Of a DNA stretch of 64,000 nucleotides, positions 10,398 to 19,440 are shown one piece after another. Every line of letters begins with the position of its first letter. Positions within the stretch are counted from its first letter, which is position 1. The stretch is taken from NCBI GenBank assembly GCA_025655555.1, contig JAHXIQ010000001.1, positions 310,001 through 374,000 on the forward strand, in the 5' to 3' direction. The translations under genes were made by a program, and so were the position numbers. This DNA comes from Candidatus Thiodiazotropha sp. (ex Myrtea sp. 'scaly one' KF741663) (lineage in GTDB: Bacteria; Pseudomonadota; Gammaproteobacteria; Chromatiales; Chromatiaceae). The notes below the pieces were generated by a model that was not told the origin of the DNA, did no database searches, and worked only from the letters and a program-made list of their open reading frames with translations.

Positions 10398-11270
10398 ATG
10401 TCAAAAAAGCACCCCGTGGTTGCCGTAACCGGGTCATCCGGCGCTGGAACAACAACCGTCAAGCGCGCCTTCGAACATATTTTTTACCGTGACGGTATCA
10501 AATCAGCCGTTGTTGAAGGTGACAGCTTTCACCGCTACACACGTGCTGAGATGCGTAAAAAGGTAGCAAAGGGACTCAGCCATTTCGGCCCGGATGCCAA
10601 CCATTTCGACAAGATCGCTGAATTGTTCAAGACCTATGGCGAAACAGGCGGAGGCAAGAAGCGTTACTATCTGCACAGCCCTGAAGAGGCGGCAGAGCAC
10701 AATTCCCGTCTGGGTTGTGATCAACAGCCCGGCGAGTTCACCCCGTGGGAAGATATAGCCGGAAACACTGACCTACTGTTCTACGAAGGCCTACACGGTA
10801 TGGTAGTCGATGGTGAAGTCGATGTTGCCAGGCATGTCGATCTGGGTGTCGGTGTTGTGCCTATCGTCAACCTTGAGTGGATTCAGAAGATCTTCCGCGA
10901 CAACGCAGAGCGGGGTTACAGCGAAGAGGCCATCGTCGACACCATCATGCGACGCATGCCTGACTACATCAATGTCATCACACCCCAGTTCTCGCGGACA
11001 GACATCAACTTCCAGCGGGTACCGACGGTGGATACCTCTAACCCCTTTATCGCCCGCGACATCCCCACACCGGACGAGAGTTTCGTGGTGATTCGTTTCA
11101 GCGATCCGAAGAAGTTCGATATCAACTTCCCCTATCTGCTGTCGATGATCGACAACTCCTTCATGTCTCGCCGTAACTCCATTGTAGTGCCCGGCGGTAA
11201 GATGGGATTTGCCATGGAGATCGTCTTGCAGCCCATCATCGAACGTATGATGGATGCCCGCAACGTCTGA
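10398..11270 (+). CDS. prkB: Phosphoribulokinase (proteobacterial class I)
   Basis: Phosphorylates ribulose-5-phosphate with ATP to make ribulose-1,5-bisphosphate, the RuBisCO substrate, in the cytoplasm. The 290-residue length is that of the octameric, NADH-activated bacterial class. The N-terminus carries the P-loop TGSSGAGTTTVKRAF (about 11-25), followed by VVEGDSFHRYTRAEM, the substrate-site stretch DANHFDKIAELF, and the Walker-B-like DLLFYEGLHGMVVDGEVDVA. A strong ribosome site (AAGGGAG) precedes the ATG. It stands alone about 5 kb from the RuBisCO genes, between nhaD2 and a transporter gene, and has its own terminator. Confidence 0.97.
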   Translation: MSKKHPVVAVTGSSGAGTTTVKRAFEHIFYRDGIKSAVVEGDSFHRYTRAEMRKKVAKGLSHFGPDANHFDKIAELFKTYGETGGGKKRYYLHSPEEAAEHNSRLGCDQQPGEFTPWEDIAGNTDLLFYEGLHGMVVDGEVDVARHVDLGVGVVPIVNLEWIQKIFRDNAERGYSEEAIVDTIMRRMPDYINVITPQFSRTDINFQRVPTVDTSNPFIARDIPTPDESFVVIRFSDPKKFDINFPYLLSMIDNSFMSRRNSIVVPGGKMGFAMEIVLQPIIERMMDARNV

Positions 11271-11292
11271 TCTGATTTAGCGTTAGAGCCCG

Positions 11293-11332
11293 AAAAAAGC
11301 CGCAACGGCATAGAACGTTGCGGCTTTTTTCT
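11293..11332 (+). terminator. Rho-independent terminator of prkB
   Basis: GCCGCAACG (11299-11307) pairs with CGTTGCGGC (11316-11324), extended by A6/T6 tracts on either side. The structure is a strong terminator and could work in both directions. Confidence 0.93.
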
Positions 11333-11479
11333 TTCCAGGAGTCCAATCTGCTGTATGCGTGTGAGACACGGATACACAAATTGGCCGGTCATTTGCGAAT
11401 TTTCAATGTAGTGATGTGATCTAATAACATACTATTCCACTCAAGCTTTTGCTCGAAATCACTGCATCCGGAGTAGACA

Positions 11480-12439
11480 ATGAAAGAAACCTCGCGCCTT
11501 GCCTACTTTCCCATCTCTTTTTTCGCCGTCGTGATGGGACTGGCCGGACTCTGCATCGCCTGGGAAACGACCCAGACCACATTCGGTCTACCGATTAGAA
11601 TTGACGCTGCCCTGATACCTTTCACCGCTCTGATCTTTGCCATACTCCTGACTCTCTACCTCATGAAGGTCATTCGGCACCCCCGTGAAGTGATTCAGGA
11701 ACTGAACCACCCGGTTAAACTCAACTTTTTTCCGGCGGTCTCTATCAGTCTGATTCTGCTTTCGGTCACCTTGCTCAAACCCCTGCCGTCGCTCTCTTAC
11801 GGACTCTGGATCTTTGGTACCTGCCTGCATCTGGCCTTTACGCTCTACGTCATGAATGTATGGATTTATCATGACAAATTTGAGATTCACCACATCAACC
11901 CCGCCTGGTTCATTCCTGTGGTCGGCAATGTCCTGGTGCCGATTGCCGGCACCACCCACGGCCACTTTGAGATTTCATGGTTTTTCTTCAGTATCGGTAT
12001 TATTTTCTGGCTGGTGCTCTTTACCATTATCATCAATCGGGTTCTTTTCCATCACCCGTTACCCGATAAAGTGATGCCCACCTTTTTCATCCTGATTGCA
12101 CCTCCCGCCGTCGGATTCATCTCCTATATGAAGCTCTCTGGCGGCATGGACAACTTTGCCCACATTCTCTACTACAGCGGTCTTTTTCTGACGCTGCTGT
12201 TACTGACCCAGGCACCGAGATTTACCCGCCTGCAATTCTCCCTCTCCTGGTGGGCTTACTCTTTTCCACTGGCAGCTATCACCATCGCCACACTGCTGAT
12301 GTATCAATCCTCTTCACATCTCGGCTTTGCTATTATCGGCTGGGCACTGCTCACGCTCCTGACCCTGGTGGTGACCTATCTTCTCTACCGAACACTCAAG
12401 GCGGTGGGGGGGAATCGTATCTGTCTCCCGGAGGATTAA
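11480..12439 (+). CDS. TDT / SLAC1-TehA family membrane transporter
   Basis: A 319-residue protein with about ten hydrophobic helices, matching the tellurite-resistance/dicarboxylate transporter (TDT) family that includes bacterial TehA and plant SLAC1 anion channels. Supporting features are the N-terminal YFPISFFAVVMGLAGL, the TM2-TM3 loop VIRHPREVIQELNHPVKLNFFP, and NPAWFIPVVGNVLVPIAG. The transported ion is unknown; TehA-type proteins conduct anions. Its position right after prkB in a carbon-fixing organism could point to an anion or carboxylate role, but this is only a guess. It converges on gloB. Confidence 0.85.
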   Translation: MKETSRLAYFPISFFAVVMGLAGLCIAWETTQTTFGLPIRIDAALIPFTALIFAILLTLYLMKVIRHPREVIQELNHPVKLNFFPAVSISLILLSVTLLKPLPSLSYGLWIFGTCLHLAFTLYVMNVWIYHDKFEIHHINPAWFIPVVGNVLVPIAGTTHGHFEISWFFFSIGIIFWLVLFTIIINRVLFHHPLPDKVMPTFFILIAPPAVGFISYMKLSGGMDNFAHILYYSGLFLTLLLLTQAPRFTRLQFSLSWWAYSFPLAAITIATLLMYQSSSHLGFAIIGWALLTLLTLVVTYLLYRTLKAVGGNRICLPED

Positions 12440-12472
12440 GCCGCTGTTCTGGGAGAATGGCGGATTTGTTGC

Positions 12473-13252
12473 TTAGTCATATTCCCGGTCTTTCCACTGA
12501 CGTAACGCGGTAAAAATAGCCTGTGAATTCTCGAGTGAATGTCCAGCTGACCGTTCAGCTGCCGCTTTGACGCCTAGTACGGCAGTCCTGAGGAAAGGAT
12601 TGGTCTCACGTTCCACTTCAAGCAAAGCAGGCAGTGTGGGATTGCCTGACTCTCGCTTAACCCGCTCAACCTCAATGCGCGCCTGTAGGGCGGTACTCTC
12701 GGGTTCCACCCAGGTGGCGAAACCGAGATTGTCCAGTGTGTACTCATGAGCACAGTAGATTTGGGTCTGACCCGGTAGATCTGAGATTCTTTGCAAAGAG
12801 TCGGCGAGCTGTTCAAAGGTACCGTCAAAGACCCGCCCACAGCCTGCGGCAAAGAGGGTATCACCACAAAACAGGGCGCCTTCGCCATAATAGGCAATAT
12901 GCCCTGCGGTATGACCGGGCACCTCAAGCACCTGCAGATCAGCCTCCAAATCCTTGATGGAGACGACATCTCCCTCCCCCACAGGAACAGTGACGCCTCG
13001 GATCGTCTCCCCTGCCGGTCCATACACTGGTATATCTGGAAAGGCTTCCAGCAGTTCCGGTACTCCCCCCACATGATCGTAGTGATGATGTGTAATGAGA
13101 ATGCCACACAACCTCGCATCGTGCTGACTCAACCAGGTGAGCACCGGTGTCTCATCTCCCGGGTCCACTGCTACCAGGTTCTTTGAACCAGAGTTTCCCA
13201 GCATCCAGATGTAGTTGTCATCAAAGGCGGAGACAGGTGTGATTTCGAGCAT
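12473..13252 (-). CDS. gloB: Hydroxyacylglutathione hydrolase (glyoxalase II)
   Basis: A 259-residue metallo-beta-lactamase-fold enzyme that hydrolyses S-lactoylglutathione to D-lactate and glutathione, the second step of methylglyoxal detoxification. The dinuclear metal motif THHHYDHVGG is at about residues 54-63; additional ligands appear in VPGHTAGHIAYY, LFCGDTLFAAGCGR and YCAHEYTLDN. The C-terminal HAGH region ends NPFLRTAVLGVKAAAER...ALRQWKDREYD. It lies 24 bases downstream of dxs on the same strand and is probably co-transcribed with it. Confidence 0.95.
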   Translation of the reverse strand: MLEITPVSAFDDNYIWMLGNSGSKNLVAVDPGDETPVLTWLSQHDARLCGILITHHHYDHVGGVPELLEAFPDIPVYGPAGETIRGVTVPVGEGDVVSIKDLEADLQVLEVPGHTAGHIAYYGEGALFCGDTLFAAGCGRVFDGTFEQLADSLQRISDLPGQTQIYCAHEYTLDNLGFATWVEPESTALQARIEVERVKRESGNPTLPALLEVERETNPFLRTAVLGVKAAAERSAGHSLENSQAIFTALRQWKDREYD

Positions 13253-13276
13253 GATCGACTAATCGTAATCCTAGTG

Positions 13277-15199
13277 TCAGCTGGCGCCATCAACGAGCTG
13301 CAGTGCTACCTCACGGGTGGCTCGATTGATCGACTGGATCAGACCCTGCAGATCGAGACCCGCTTCACTCAGCTGCTCCTCATGGCTGGCATGATGTTGA
13401 TAGCCATCGGGCAGCCCCAGATTAAGGACTCGTACACCATGCCCTTCCGTATTCAGATATTCATTGACGGCCGAACCGGCACCACCCGCGACAGCATTCT
13501 CTTCGATGGTTACCAACAACGGGTGCCGGTTGGCCAGATCGAGCACCATCAATTCATCCAATGGTTTGATAAAGCGCATGTTGGCCACAGTGGCATCAAG
13601 TTGTTCCGCCGCCTGCATGGCGGTCTCCAGCAAACTGCCGAACACTAACAACGCAACGCGTTGGCCCTCGCGTCGTATCTCGCCACGACCAAAGGGCAAC
13701 GCTTCGATCACCTCATCAACAGCAACCCCAGGCCCTGCTCCCCGGGGATAGCGGACCATGGCAGGACCCTGATATTCATACGCAGTCTGCAGCAGCCGCG
13801 CAGACTCATTTTCATCAGCTGGCGCCATAACCGCCATGTTGGGAATCGCCCGCACATAGCTGAGATCAAAACTGCCGGCATGGGTGGCGCCGTCGGCACC
13901 CACCAGTCCGGCACGATCCACAGCAAGGGTGACATCCAGATTCTGCAGTGCCACATCGTGGATCAGCTGATCATAGGCTCTCTGTAGGAAAGAGGAGTAG
14001 ATCGCCACCACCGGCTTGACCCCTTCACAGGCGAGTCCGGCGGCAAAGGTCAGGGCATGCTGTTCGGCAATACCTACATCGAAATAGCGTCGGGGAAAAC
14101 GTTGAGAAAATGTCACAAGACCCGAGCCTTCACACATGGCCGGTGTGATAGCCACCAACCGTTCGTCTTTTTCAGCTACCGAGCAGAGCCACTCTCCGAA
14201 CACCTGGGTATAGGTCTTGGCCTTGGCCGACTTTTCCATCTTTCCAGTGGCGGGATCGAAGGGGCTGACACCATGGTAACCACAGGGGTCTTCCTCGGCC
14301 GGCACAAACCCCCGTCCTTTCTGGGTCACCACATGAAGCAGGCGGGGACCTTGCATCTCCGACATATTATGCAGGGTTCTAATCAGGGTATCGAAATCAT
14401 GTCCATCGACCGGACCGATATAGTTGAAGCCCATCTCTTCGAACAGGGTGCCCGGCATCACCATGCCCTTCATGTGCTCCTCCCATTTGCCCACCAGATC
14501 ACTGAACTGGTGGGGCAAGTGACTGAGAGCCGACTTACCACCCTCACGCACGCTGGTGTAGATCTTGCCTGAGAGCAGGCGAGCCAGATGGTTGCTGAAC
14601 CCCCCCACCGGCTTGGAGATCGACATGTCATTGTCATTGAGAATGACCAACAGGTCCTGGTCTAGCGAACCCGCCTGGTTGAGCGCCTCAAAGGCCATAC
14701 CTGCACCCATGGCACCATCACCGATCACCGCCACCGCTTTACGGTGTTCCCCTTTCTGCTTGGATGCCACTGCCATACCAAGTGCAGCACCGATGGAGGT
14801 ACTGGAGTGTCCGGTGCCGAAGGTGTCGTACTCACTTTCGCTGCGTTTGGGAAATCCTGAGAGTCCATCCTTCTGGCGCAAAGTGGACATCCGCTGACGA
14901 CGGCCGGTCAGGATCTTGTGTGGGTAGGCCTGGTGCCCAACATCCCATACCAATCGATCGTAGGGGGTATTGAACACATAGTGCAGCGCGATAGTCAGCT
15001 CCACCACACCCAGGCCTGCTGCCAGATGACCACCGGTCTGGGATACGCTTTCAATGAGAAATCGTCGCAGCTCGTTGGCCAGCGAGCGAAGCTGTCGCTG
15101 CTCCAGCTGGCGCAAGTCACCCGGCAGGTCGATCCCATTCAGCAGGGGATAGTGATCCTGCGAAATTGGGCCAGGGTCTGAACCGCCCTTGTCTGACAT
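13277..15199 (-). CDS. dxs: 1-deoxy-D-xylulose-5-phosphate synthase
   Basis: Condenses pyruvate and glyceraldehyde-3-phosphate to DXP, the first step of MEP isoprenoid synthesis and a precursor source for thiamine and pyridoxal. The 640 residues show the transketolase-like fold: [30 protein letters not shown], the ThDP motif [15 protein letters not shown]...LNDNDMSIS, then the central pyrimidine-binding domain with [17 protein letters not shown] and [15 protein letters not shown], and the C-terminal domain. Length is normal. Start is an ATG at 15199; the ribosome site is weak. It precedes gloB. Confidence 0.97.
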   Translation of the reverse strand: MSDKGGSDPGPISQDHYPLLNGIDLPGDLRQLEQRQLRSLANELRRFLIESVSQTGGHLAAGLGVVELTIALHYVFNTPYDRLVWDVGHQAYPHKILTGRRQRMSTLRQKDGLSGFPKRSESEYDTFGTGHSSTSIGAALGMAVASKQKGEHRKAVAVIGDGAMGAGMAFEALNQAGSLDQDLLVILNDNDMSISKPVGGFSNHLARLLSGKIYTSVREGGKSALSHLPHQFSDLVGKWEEHMKGMVMPGTLFEEMGFNYIGPVDGHDFDTLIRTLHNMSEMQGPRLLHVVTQKGRGFVPAEEDPCGYHGVSPFDPATGKMEKSAKAKTYTQVFGEWLCSVAEKDERLVAITPAMCEGSGLVTFSQRFPRRYFDVGIAEQHALTFAAGLACEGVKPVVAIYSSFLQRAYDQLIHDVALQNLDVTLAVDRAGLVGADGATHAGSFDLSYVRAIPNMAVMAPADENESARLLQTAYEYQGPAMVRYPRGAGPGVAVDEVIEALPFGRGEIRREGQRVALLVFGSLLETAMQAAEQLDATVANMRFIKPLDELMVLDLANRHPLLVTIEENAVAGGAGSAVNEYLNTEGHGVRVLNLGLPDGYQHHASHEEQLSEAGLDLQGLIQSINRATREVALQLVDGAS

Positions 15200-15300
15200 G
15201 GTATGAGCCGCTCCGGTAGAGGTGTCAGGGGAAAGATTGGTCTATTCGACAATCTCTCAGCAGAATGGTTGATTTTACCCCATCCACTCAAATGACGCAT

Positions 15301-16209
15301 TCAAACTGGTGCATCTTTAATCCGTTGAGACTCTGCCAGAACAAAGTCATGAAAAGCCCTGGCCGGTGGGGAGAGTCTTTTCCCCTTCCGATAGACCATG
15401 TACCAATGACGTTGCAGTGGGAAACCCTCTACATCCAGTACGATCAGACGACCGGTCTCCAGCTCCAGCTCAATGGTATGGCTTGATACCACGCCGAGCC
15501 CCATACCCGCTCGTACGGCTTGTTTAATCGCTTCATTTCGGGTCATTTGCATGCCGGTACTAAGAGGGATCGACTGCTCAGAGAAAAAGCGCTCCATTGC
15601 CAACCGGGTACCGGAACCCTCCTCCCGCATGATAAAGACCTCCTCAGCCAAGCGTTGTGCCGGAATTTTACATTCGTGCTGCAACTGATGCCCCGGAGGA
15701 GCGATCACCACCAGCGGGTTCTTCATAAAGGGCTCGTACACAAGTTCGATATCTTCCGGGGGCAATCCCATCAGGACGATATCGATCTCATTATTCTTCA
15801 GCAACCCCATCAGGCGCTCACGGTTGGTGACATCAAGGCTCAGATCGATACCTGGATATTGTCGGCTAAAGACCGCAAGCAGCCTCGGTGCAAAATAGTT
15901 GACGGTACTCGCCACAGCAATATTGAGGTGACCGGTATCGAGCCCCTTCATGGCGTCCAAGACCTCTTCCATCTCCTCGAAGGTCTGGAAGATGGTCCGT
16001 ACGTACTGGAACATTTCTCTGCCGGCCTCTGTGAGCTGGATCTTCTTGCCGGCGTGCTCAAAAAGGGGCAGACCCACCGACTCCTCCAACTGTTTGACCT
16101 GCATCGACACCGCCGGTTGGCTGAGATGGAGCTCCTGCGCCGCCCGGGTATAGTTCAGGTGTCTGGCAACGGTGGTGAAGACTCGCATCTGTCGTAGGGT
16201 TGTATGCAT
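15301..16209 (-). CDS. cbbR: LysR-type regulator of carbon fixation, CbbR
   Basis: A 302-residue LysR-family activator. Residues about 1-62 form the winged helix-turn-helix (ARHLNYTRAAQELHLSQPAVSMQVKQLEE), and residues about 90-290 the periplasmic-binding-like effector domain (LNIAVASTVNYFAPRLLAVFSR..., MREEGSGTRLAMERFF, GLGVVSSHTIELE). It is divergent from cbbL with a 301-base shared regulatory region, the classic location of CbbR, which senses metabolites such as RuBP, PEP or NADPH. Only one such gene is present in the window, so it may control both RuBisCO modules, prkB being a further candidate. Confidence 0.93.
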   Translation of the reverse strand: MHTTLRQMRVFTTVARHLNYTRAAQELHLSQPAVSMQVKQLEESVGLPLFEHAGKKIQLTEAGREMFQYVRTIFQTFEEMEEVLDAMKGLDTGHLNIAVASTVNYFAPRLLAVFSRQYPGIDLSLDVTNRERLMGLLKNNEIDIVLMGLPPEDIELVYEPFMKNPLVVIAPPGHQLQHECKIPAQRLAEEVFIMREEGSGTRLAMERFFSEQSIPLSTGMQMTRNEAIKQAVRAGMGLGVVSSHTIELELETGRLIVLDVEGFPLQRHWYMVYRKGKRLSPPARAFHDFVLAESQRIKDAPV

Positions 16210-16306
16210 GGATATGCTCTCTCAAATTTGGCAATCGGGTAGAACCCGGCTCCAACATAGAGATCTCTCCATGTCGATTTTCATCTGGGAGCCAATTATC
16301 AGAAAA

Positions 16307-16331
16307 TATACCACAAATCACGTATGGTATA
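16307..16331. promoter_or_regulatory. Candidate CbbR operator between cbbR and cbbL
   Basis: TATACC (16307-16312) and GGTATA (16326-16331) form a perfect inverted repeat with a 13-base spacer, in AT-rich sequence about 70 bases upstream of the proposed cbbL -10 box. Dyad symmetry of this size and position is what LysR regulators bind; the assignment to CbbR is inferred from location. Confidence 0.5.
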
Positions 16332-16366
16332 AGTTTTTTATTATGCTTCCGATTAAAAGATCTGAC

Positions 16367-16394
16367 TTCACTTAAGCTTCCACCCCCCTATACT
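16367..16394 (+). promoter_or_regulatory. Candidate sigma-70 promoter of cbbL
   Basis: TTCACT (16367-16372), a 16-base spacer and TATACT (16389-16394). The -10 is strong and the -35 weak, as expected for an activator-dependent promoter. It leaves a leader of about 110 bases before the cbbL ATG. The same -35 hexamer and spacing occur at the proposed rpsP promoter. Confidence 0.4.
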
Positions 16395-16510
16395 AGCTCC
16401 ACCTTGATTGAGATTTTTTACAGAGAATTTTTTACTGACAGCATGGAAAAGTTTTTTCCAGAAGCTGCATTTCAAGGCAACGCAATCCTAAATCTGGAGG
16501 AATCGCTAAA

Positions 16511-17929
16511 ATGGCCAAGAAATATGATGCGGGCGTAAAAGAGTACCGCGAAACATACTGGATGCCCGATTATACGCCTAAGGACACAGACATCCTGGCG
16601 TGCTTTAAAGTCACCCCTCAGCCGGGCGTACCACGCGAAGAGGTTGCAGCCGCTGTGGCCGCTGAGTCCTCCACCGGTACCTGGACCACCGTTTGGACCG
16701 ACCTGCTGACCGACCTGGACTACTACAAGGGTCGTGCCTACGCGATCGAAGACGTGCCGGGTGACGACACCTGCTTCTACGCGTTCATCGCTTACCCGAT
16801 CGACCTGTTCGAGGAAGGCTCTGTGGTCAACGTCATGACCTCCCTGGTTGGTAACGTATTCGGCTTCAAAGCGCTACGTGCCCTGCGTCTGGAAGACATC
16901 CGCTTCCCGATTGCCTATGTGATGACCTGCAATGGCCCGCCCCAGGGTATCCAGGTTGAGCGTGACCTCCTGAACAAATACGGTCGTCCACTGCTGGGCT
17001 GCACCATCAAGCCGAAACTGGGCCTGTCCGCCAAGAACTACGGCCGTGCCTGTTACGAAGGTCTGCGTGGCGGTCTCGACTTCACCAAGGATGATGAGAA
17101 CGTCAACTCCCAGCCGTTCATGCGCTGGCGTCATCGCTTCGACTTCGTTATGGAAGCCATCCATAAGGCTGAAGCCGAGACCGGCGAGCGAAAGGGTCAC
17201 TACCTGAACGTTACCGCTCCGACCTCCGACGAAATGATGAAGCGCGCCGAGTACGCAAAAGAGATCGGTGCCCCGATCATCATGCACGATTACATCACCG
17301 GCGGTTGGTCTGCCAACACCCAGCTGGCACAGTGGTGTCAGGACAACGGCATGCTGCTGCATATCCATCGTGCCATGCACGCCGTACTCGACCGTAACCC
17401 GCACCACGGTATCCACTTCCGCGTACTGACCAAGATCCTGCGTCTGTCCGGTGGTGACCATCTGCACTCCGGTACCGTTGTCGGTAAGCTGGAAGGCGAC
17501 CGTGACGCGACCCTGGGCTGGATCGACATCATGCGCGACTCCTACGTCAAGGAAGACCGTTCACGCGGTATCTTCTTCGACCAGGACTGGGGCGCCATGC
17601 CTGGCGTACTGCCTGTCGCATCCGGTGGCATCCACGTCTGGCACATGCCTGCGCTGGTCAGCATCTTCGGCGACGACTCCGTACTGCAGTTCGGCGGCGG
17701 CACCCTGGGTCATCCCTGGGGCAATGCAGCAGGTGCTGCAGCCAACCGTGTTGCGGTTGAGGCCTGTGTTGAAGCACGTAACCAAGGCCGTGAGCTGGAG
17801 AAGGAAGGCAAGGACATCCTTACCACTGCAGCCAGTCACAGCCCTGAGCTGAAAGCCGCGATGGAAACCTGGAAAGAGATCAAGTTCGAATTCGATACCG
17901 TCGACAAGCTGGACGTTTCTCACAAGTAG
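16511..17929 (+). CDS. cbbL: RuBisCO large subunit, form IA (non-carboxysomal type)
   Basis: Carboxylates ribulose-1,5-bisphosphate to two 3-phosphoglycerates in the Calvin cycle; works as an L8S8 hexadecamer. The 472-residue protein has the catalytic landmarks: [14 protein letters not shown] (K167), the activator-site segment [13 protein letters not shown] with carbamylated lysine K193 and metal ligands D195/E196, HIHRAMHAV (284-292), loop 6 GTVVGKLEG with K326, and [11 protein letters not shown]. Association with cbbQ and cbbO and absence of any carboxysome gene indicate the IAq subgroup. A strong ribosome site (CTGGAGGAA) precedes the ATG. Codon choice is very biased toward C-ending codons, consistent with high expression. 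It is divergent from cbbR. Confidence 0.98.
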   Translation: MAKKYDAGVKEYRETYWMPDYTPKDTDILACFKVTPQPGVPREEVAAAVAAESSTGTWTTVWTDLLTDLDYYKGRAYAIEDVPGDDTCFYAFIAYPIDLFEEGSVVNVMTSLVGNVFGFKALRALRLEDIRFPIAYVMTCNGPPQGIQVERDLLNKYGRPLLGCTIKPKLGLSAKNYGRACYEGLRGGLDFTKDDENVNSQPFMRWRHRFDFVMEAIHKAEAETGERKGHYLNVTAPTSDEMMKRAEYAKEIGAPIIMHDYITGGWSANTQLAQWCQDNGMLLHIHRAMHAVLDRNPHHGIHFRVLTKILRLSGGDHLHSGTVVGKLEGDRDATLGWIDIMRDSYVKEDRSRGIFFDQDWGAMPGVLPVASGGIHVWHMPALVSIFGDDSVLQFGGGTLGHPWGNAAGAAANRVAVEACVEARNQGRELEKEGKDILTTAASHSPELKAAMETWKEIKFEFDTVDKLDVSHK

Positions 17930-17952
17930 CAGACCGAGGCGAAGAGCAGGGG

Positions 17953-17992
17953 CCCCGCCACCACAGTGGCGGGGATGCGACCGCCGGCGGTC
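17953..17992 (+). promoter_or_regulatory. Paired hairpins in the cbbL-cbbS spacer
   Basis: CCCCGCCAC (17953-17961) pairs perfectly with GTGGCGGGG (17966-17974) around a CACA loop. It is followed at once by the 14-base palindrome GACCGCCGGCGGTC (17979-17992). There is no T-run, so these are more likely mRNA-stabilising or processing structures tuning the L:S ratio than a full terminator. Confidence 0.55.
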
Positions 17993-18054
17993 TGCCGGCC
18001 TCACTCCTGATCTAATCGTAGCGAGTTCAAAACTAATTTTTGAGGTATAAACCA

Positions 18055-18411
18055 ATGAGTGAAATGCAGGATTACGCTTCCAGCCTGGAAGATACCAACA
18101 GCCGCAAGTTCGAGACCTTCTCCTACCTGCCGGCCATGAGCCCTGAGCAGATCCGTACCCAGATCGAGTTCATCGTATCCAAGGGTTGGAACCCGTCCAT
18201 CGAGCACACCGAGCCGCAAAACGCGTCCGGCAGCTACTGGTACATGTGGAAACTGCCGATGTTCGGAGAGACCGACGTCGACGCCATCCTGGCCGAGTGC
18301 GAAGCCTGTCACCAGGCACACCCGGACAACCACGTGCGCCTGCTGGGCCTGGACAACTACGCCCAGTGTGCCGGTGCATCCATGGTTATCTACCGTGGTA
18401 CTCCGACCTAA
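18055..18411 (+). CDS. cbbS: RuBisCO small subunit, form IA
   Basis: A 118-residue small subunit that caps the L8 core. Recognisable segments are [68 protein letters not shown]. The open frame could begin at a TTG at 18040, but ATG 18055 has a TGAGGT ribosome site eight bases upstream and gives the usual N-terminus (MSEMQDY). It lies 125 bases after cbbL, separated by two GC hairpins, and is followed by another hairpin before cbbQ1. Confidence 0.97.
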   Translation: MSEMQDYASSLEDTNSRKFETFSYLPAMSPEQIRTQIEFIVSKGWNPSIEHTEPQNASGSYWYMWKLPMFGETDVDAILAECEACHQAHPDNHVRLLGLDNYAQCAGASMVIYRGTPT

Positions 18412-18437
18412 GTTCTGATTACTTGGAACTGGCCGAA

Positions 18438-18478
18438 AGCCCCGCCCCCCTGCTACATGGGCGGCGGGGCTCTTTGTT
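18438..18478 (+). terminator. Hairpin after cbbS, probably a partial terminator
   Basis: AGCCCCGCC (18438-18446) pairs with GGCGGGGCT (18463-18471) and is followed by a short T-rich stretch (CTTTGTT). The U-tract is imperfect, so it probably attenuates rather than blocks, letting abundant cbbLS transcript exceed cbbQ1-cbbO1. Confidence 0.6.
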
Positions 18479-18611
18479 CTCAGACAAGGCCAGCAGAGCT
18501 GCTTTTCCCAAGCCCCGAGTTAGGGTTTCGGAAAATCCGCTTGGAACCGATACCGCCCGTACAGCCCTCTGCACGGCTGGTGAACAACCTGATTAGAAAA
18601 GGCAGGAAAAC

Positions 18612-19418
18612 ATGAGCGATACCAACGCAGACCAGTACCTGATCCAGGAAGAGCCGTATTACCGCCCTGTCGGTAACGAAGTAGAAATGTACGAGGCCGC
18701 CTATGCAGCCCGTATGCCGGTCATGCTCAAGGGCCCGACCGGTTGCGGCAAGTCGCGTTTTGTCGAATACATGGCGTACAAGCTGAACAAGCCGCTGATC
18801 ACCGTCGCCTGCAACGAGGACATGACCGCCTCCGACCTGGTCGGTCGCTTCCTGCTCGACATCAACGGCACCAAGTGGCAGGACGGCCCGTTGACCGTGG
18901 CGGCACGCATCGGCGCAATTTGCTACCTCGACGAAGTGGTCGAGGCCCGTCAGGATACCACCGTGGTCATCCACCCGCTGACCGACCATCGTCGCGAACT
19001 GCCGCTGGAAAAGAAGGGCGAACTGGTCAAGGCACATCCGGATTTCCAGATTGTGATCTCCTACAATCCAGGCTACCAGTCGCTGATGAAGGACCTCAAA
19101 CAGTCCACCAAGCAACGCTTCGGCGGCATGGACTTTGATTATCCGGAAACCGATATCGAAACCGAGATCGTACAGCATGAAGGTGGCGTAGACGCCGAGA
19201 CTGCCGGCAAGCTGGTACAGATTGCACAGCGATCACGCAACCTCAAGGGCCATGGCCTGGATGAGGGCATGTCCACACGTCTGCTGGTGTACGCATCACA
19301 GCTGGTAGCTAAGGGCATCGACCCAATGTCGGCCTGTCAGATGGCCCTGGTCACCCCGCTTACCGATGATCCGGATATGCGCGATACCCTGAGCGCTGCG
19401 GTCAATACCTACTTCTGA
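18612..19418 (+). CDS. cbbQ: RuBisCO activase AAA+ subunit CbbQ1 (form I-linked)
   Basis: A 268-residue MoxR-group AAA+ ATPase. CbbQ hexamers with one CbbO form the motor that removes inhibitory sugar phosphates from RuBisCO active sites. Walker A is GPTGCGKSR (41-49), Walker [13 protein letters not shown] with D107/E108, and the sensor region [16 protein letters not shown] is clear. A good AGGAAAA ribosome site precedes the ATG. It follows cbbS after a leaky hairpin and is 22 bases upstream of cbbO1. It is highly similar to CbbQ2 at 24663, with most differences in the N-terminal tail and C-terminal third. Direct reactivation of form I is inferred from homology and position. Confidence 0.96.
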   Translation: MSDTNADQYLIQEEPYYRPVGNEVEMYEAAYAARMPVMLKGPTGCGKSRFVEYMAYKLNKPLITVACNEDMTASDLVGRFLLDINGTKWQDGPLTVAARIGAICYLDEVVEARQDTTVVIHPLTDHRRELPLEKKGELVKAHPDFQIVISYNPGYQSLMKDLKQSTKQRFGGMDFDYPETDIETEIVQHEGGVDAETAGKLVQIAQRSRNLKGHGLDEGMSTRLLVYASQLVAKGIDPMSACQMALVTPLTDDPDMRDTLSAAVNTYF

Positions 19419-19440
19419 TACGTTTGGGACGCAGAAAACC

